A stretch of 41,757 bases of DNA from an uncultured Gammaproteobacteria bacterium (lineage in GTDB: Bacteria > Pseudomonadota > Gammaproteobacteria > Pseudomonadales > Porticoccaceae), in contig CAJXRS010000010.1 of the NCBI GenBank assembly GCA_913060555.1, positions 1-41,757 of the forward strand, written 5' to 3'. Both the position numbers and the translations under genes were made by a program. Numbering within the stretch: position 1 is the first letter of the stretch; each line of letters opens with the position of its first letter. Below are positions 38,891-41,757 of this stretch, piece after piece. Under the pieces are notes generated by a model, which saw nothing but the letters and a program-made list of their open reading frames with translations, did not search any database and had not been told where the DNA came from.

Positions 38891-41490
38891 GCTGCCTCCT
38901 GCATGCCCAGCGTAAAGTAGAAAGCCGCTCCCTTGCCCACCTCGGCCTCGGCCCAGACAAGGCCGCCGTGCTTGCCGACCACCCGTTGCACGGTGGCGAG
39001 CCCGACCCCGGTACCCGGAAACTCGGCCGGGTCATGGAGCCGCTGGAAGGCGCCGAACAGTTTGTCGGCGTAGGCCATATCGAAGCCTACGCCATTGTCG
39101 CGCACGTAATAAACCATTGCCTGCCCCCGCACATGGGACCCGAAACACACTTCCCCCGGTTGGCGCCCCCGGGTGAACTTCCAGGCATTGTCGAACAGGT
39201 TGTCGAGCGCCACCCGCAACAGCCGGGCGTCGCCGCGGGCTACCAGTCCGGGCTCGATGTGCCAGCGCAGCTCACGCCCCGGTTCACGCTCATCGAGCGT
39301 CGCGGCCAGTTCGGTGGCCAGACCGCTGAGATCCACGGGACCGGGCTGCAGCTCGCTGCGCGCCACCCGTGCCAGCCTGAGCAGATCGTCGATCAGCGCC
39401 GCCATGTGCTGCGCCGCGCATCGCACCCGGCCGAGGTATTCGCGCCCACTGTCATCGAGGCGTTCGCCGTATCCCTGCTCCAGGATACGGCTGAAGCCGT
39501 CGACGGCGCGCAGCGGCGCGCGCAGGTCGTGGGAGACCGAGTAGCTGAAGGATTCCAGCTCGCGGTTGGCGGTCTCCAGGGCGGCGGCCTTGTGGCGGAC
39601 TTCCTCGGCAGCGCGGTCCCGATCGCGCTCCGCGGCGCAACGCGCACTGATATCCTCGATCACGCCGTCGACGAACCTGTTGCCATCATCGTCGCGGCGC
39701 GTGACCAGGGACAGGCGGGCATCGAACACGCGACCGCTCAGGGTGACCATCCGCAGTTCGCGGCCGGTCACTGCGCCCAGGGCAAACAGCTCCGCCACCA
39801 GGGCCGCGCGCTGCTGGTCATCGGCGTAGAGCTGCACCGGCGGGCAGGCCAGCAGGCGTTCCGCACTGCCGGCCTCGAACAGGGCCACCAGGGCGGGATT
39901 GACTTCGAGAAAGCGGCGGTCGTCAGCCAGGCGTTCGGAGAGGCTGCTGCGGAAAACGCCGAGGGGCAGGTTCGCGAACAGCTGGCGATATCTGGTCTGC
40001 GCCTCCTCGCGAGCCTGCTCCAGGGCATGCTTTTCGGTGACATCGCGGACCACCGCGATCACCTGAACGCCCTCGTGGTTGATCAGGGGAGCCAGGCTCA
40101 GCTCGACCGCGAATTCACTGCCATCCCTGCGCCGTCCCGCGAGCCCGGCATCCGCGCCCAGCAACCGCACCCGGGGTGCGGAGCAATGTTCTTCCCACAG
40201 CGCTCGGTACCGCTCGCGCAACCGCTCCGGAACCAGCACCTCGGCGCTGCGGCCGACCAACTCCTCGTTGCGGTAACCGAACCACTCCTCGCCCCGGGCA
40301 TTGCTCAGGCGGATGCGGCCGCCCTCGTCCAGGATGAGGATGGCATCCGGGGCCGCCGCCAGCATGTCGCGGAAGCGCGCCTCGCTGGCCCGCAGGCGGT
40401 CCAGATTCTGCCGGCGTCCGATCTGAAAGTGGGCCAGGGCCAGGGCGCCGGGCAGCACCGCAAGCGCCAGCGCCGCGAATCCACCCAGCAACGACAGGTG
40501 CTGACCGGCCGCAGCGGCCGCCACCGCCTGCCGCGGCGTACGCGAGATCAGCAACCAGCCCTTGGTACCCGGCCCGCTCAGCCGCCAGTGATCGCCGACT
40601 GCTGCGGGCAGCACCCGGCGCCAGGCGAACAGATCGCCACCGATCTCGGCCTGCCCGGTAGCCCCGGGTCCGGCGCCTTGCAACAGTGCCCAGGCCGGGC
40701 CGTGGCGATCCGCGAACCGGGCGGCCTCGCCGGACGCCGCGAATTCGAATGCCCAGGCCTCCTCCGGCCGTTCGCCCAGCAGCCAATGGCCTTCGCCGTC
40801 CACCAACCAGACGCCGATATCGGCCTCCGGCATCGCCAGTTGGGCGAGCTGATCCAGCAAGGCGTTGCCGCTGTAGTTGATGGTGATCAGGCCGCGTTCG
40901 GCACCGTCCGCAGCCCGCACCGGCAGGCCAAATCTCAGCATGGGACGGAACGGCCGCTCGATCTCGCCGCGTTCCACATTCAGATCGAAGCGGGAGACGT
41001 GAATGGTCCCCGACGGCTGCTCCAGCCCGTCGCGCACGAAGTAGCGTTCGGCCTTGTCCTGGAGTTCGGATTCGGGCACCAGATGGGGTCCGTCCGGCGT
41101 CTGGTTGACGCGCACCAGCTCCCGCCCGCCGGCGTCGAACAGGCGCAGCTTGACGTAATCGGGACGGTGCCGCGCCAGGGTCAGCAGATCGGTTGCGACC
41201 CCCGCCAGCGTCTCACCGCCGGCCAGCCAGCGGTGCACTGCGGGCCGGTCGGCCAGATAGGGAAGATCGGCCAGGGGCAGCTGCAGTGCCGCCGCCAAGG
41301 TGCCGCTGGCCTGTTCGATCAGGGTGCGCTGCTGGATGCCGAGGGTGCGCTGTATAGCCGCATGCTGACGGCGGTCCAGAGTCCAGAAGGCGGCCCCCAG
41401 CACCAGCAGCGCGCCCAGCCAGAATGCCAGTGCCCGCGCCGCCACCGCGCGCAGCGGATATCCTTCAGCCATCAATCCTGCGTCCGCCAT
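38887..41490 (-). CDS. Transmembrane PAS-PAS sensor histidine kinase
   Basis: 867 aa from the ATG at 41490 (ATG at 41472 is an alternative). Membrane segments at about 17-36 and 333-355 bracket a periplasmic sensor domain of about 295 residues containing DYVKLRLFDAGGRELVRVN, characteristic of Cache/CHASE-like sensors. Two PAS domains follow (about 365-490 and 500-625), then HisKA with SYSVSHDLRAPLRAVDGF (phospho-His about residue 652) and a HATPase domain with DNLFDNAWKFT, YYVRDNGVGFD and GTGVGLATVQRVVGKHGG. The bacteriophytochrome-like kinase core and Rcp1-type partner are consistent. The reading frame stays open through an upstream tetranucleotide repeat to 41583, so repeat length could alter expression. 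Confidence 0.92.
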   Translation of the reverse strand: MADAGLMAEGYPLRAVAARALAFWLGALLVLGAAFWTLDRRQHAAIQRTLGIQQRTLIEQASGTLAAALQLPLADLPYLADRPAVHRWLAGGETLAGVATDLLTLARHRPDYVKLRLFDAGGRELVRVNQTPDGPHLVPESELQDKAERYFVRDGLEQPSGTIHVSRFDLNVERGEIERPFRPMLRFGLPVRAADGAERGLITINYSGNALLDQLAQLAMPEADIGVWLVDGEGHWLLGERPEEAWAFEFAASGEAARFADRHGPAWALLQGAGPGATGQAEIGGDLFAWRRVLPAAVGDHWRLSGPGTKGWLLISRTPRQAVAAAAAGQHLSLLGGFAALALAVLPGALALAHFQIGRRQNLDRLRASEARFRDMLAAAPDAILILDEGGRIRLSNARGEEWFGYRNEELVGRSAEVLVPERLRERYRALWEEHCSAPRVRLLGADAGLAGRRRDGSEFAVELSLAPLINHEGVQVIAVVRDVTEKHALEQAREEAQTRYRQLFANLPLGVFRSSLSERLADDRRFLEVNPALVALFEAGSAERLLACPPVQLYADDQQRAALVAELFALGAVTGRELRMVTLSGRVFDARLSLVTRRDDDGNRFVDGVIEDISARCAAERDRDRAAEEVRHKAAALETANRELESFSYSVSHDLRAPLRAVDGFSRILEQGYGERLDDSGREYLGRVRCAAQHMAALIDDLLRLARVARSELQPGPVDLSGLATELAATLDEREPGRELRWHIEPGLVARGDARLLRVALDNLFDNAWKFTRGRQPGEVCFGSHVRGQAMVYYVRDNGVGFDMAYADKLFGAFQRLHDPAEFPGTGVGLATVQRVVGKHGGLVWAEAEVGKGAAFYFTLGMQEAA

Positions 41491-41504
41491 CCCTAAGGCC
41501 CCTC

Positions 41505-41539
<35 letters not shown>

Positions 41540-41683
41540 GCATGCACAATAACCGATACTAGCGCCGCCTCCGTCGGGAACAAGCGGTTGTCCTGGTCTT
41601 ACAGACCCAACGTCACATTTTCGCGCCGAACGGTACCGACTAGTAGTCCACCCGCTTGACCCTTTCGGATGTTAAGCTGTTTT

Positions 41684-41710
41684 CTCAATAGTATTCGGCA
41701 AGCTATTGAG
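41684..41710. repeat. Inverted repeat upstream of transposase-like start
   Basis: CTCAATAG at 41684-41691 matches CTATTGAG at 41703-41710 around an 11-bp loop, ending 10 bp before the ATG at 41721. It may be a regulatory hairpin in the leader of the element; whether it relates to the terminal inverted repeat cannot be told here. Confidence 0.6.
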
Positions 41711-41720
41711 AGGTGGTGGA

Positions 41721-41757
41721 ATGAAGAAGCGCTACGTGGTTCGTTTGTCGTCGGAGG
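41721..41757 (+). CDS. Start of IS630-like transposase (partial, cut by window edge)
   Basis: Only 12 codons are visible, reading MKKRYVVRLSSE. This resembles the N-terminus of IS630-family transposases, whose first residues commonly read M-K-K-Y-x-V-x-L-x-x-E-E-R. GAGG and GGTGG lie just upstream of the ATG. The call rests on this short match and on the element-like, lower-GC leader from about 41630; the remainder of the gene lies outside the window, so other HTH proteins are not excluded. Confidence 0.5.
   Translation, partial: MKKRYVVRLSSE

Noticed and set aside
38968-41496. 842-codon plus-strand open frame opposite the histidine kinase
   Set aside because: Shadow of the kinase gene; no domain content.

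Overview
The window is 41.8 kb of uniformly high-GC, densely packed bacterial DNA. Gene content points to a Gram-negative, aerobic proteobacterium, most likely a high-GC gammaproteobacterium that degrades lipids, steroids, terpenoids or hydrocarbons. The pointers are several lipobox lipoproteins, a TolQ/ExbB-type channel, SelO, a PerM-type permease and a GGDEF/EAL protein. The organism assignment is an inference. No tRNA, rRNA or CRISPR array was seen.

Region 1 (17-11023, minus strand) is an acyl-CoA and oxygenase catabolic island. It holds two acyl-CoA dehydrogenases, a complete SCP2-type thiolase and an HMG-CoA-synthase-like condensing enzyme fused to a zinc-ribbon/OB (DUF35) domain. It also holds a thiolase-fold protein without the nucleophilic cysteine, paired with a stand-alone DUF35 protein (a layout like the Ltp2/ChsH2 retro-aldolase of steroid side-chain breakdown), a luciferase-like flavin monooxygenase and a Baeyer-Villiger monooxygenase. 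An amidohydrolase at 25064-26293 may belong to the same metabolism. Oxygenation, dehydrogenation and C-C cleavage of a cyclic or branched substrate would fit this set; the substrate cannot be read from the sequence.

Region 2 (12495-25024, plus strand) is the most unusual part: a compact run of twelve genes, many overlapping or almost touching. They encode a TonB-C-like periplasmic protein, two lipoproteins, a membrane-anchored repeat/PEGA protein and a membrane-anchored PEGA-repeat protein with an FGE-like domain lacking the catalytic cysteine. Next come a tiny exported protein, one MotA/TolQ/ExbB-family channel, a degenerate actin/Hsp70-like protein, two paralogous membrane-anchored von Willebrand A (VWA) proteins and two more lipoproteins. 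The VWA proteins share an N-terminal membrane segment with an FLD...GFGA motif, placed as the proton-carrying aspartate is in ExbD/TolR/MotB. I propose an envelope-spanning, ion-driven machine in which VWA domains replace the usual peptidoglycan- or TonB-binding part of the stator B subunit.

Region 3 (26622-36267) holds SelO with a Cys-Ser-Ser end and a lytic transglycosylase with a long unexplained N-terminal region on the plus strand. On the minus strand are an EmrE-type SMR exporter, an O-methyltransferase, a second methyltransferase, a PerM/AI-2E-type permease, a small membrane protein and a TauE/SafE exporter (several chained by 4-base overlaps), then a luciferase-like oxidoreductase, a DUF1326 protein and a DUF2182 membrane protein.

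Region 4 (36333-41490, minus strand) is a signalling operon: a two-TM PAS-PAS histidine kinase, a single-domain response regulator and a REC-PAS-GGDEF-EAL protein. A tetranucleotide repeat of nearly nine units lies 14 bp upstream of the kinase start. The last 37 bases begin a plus-strand gene that looks like an IS630-type transposase, cut by the window edge.
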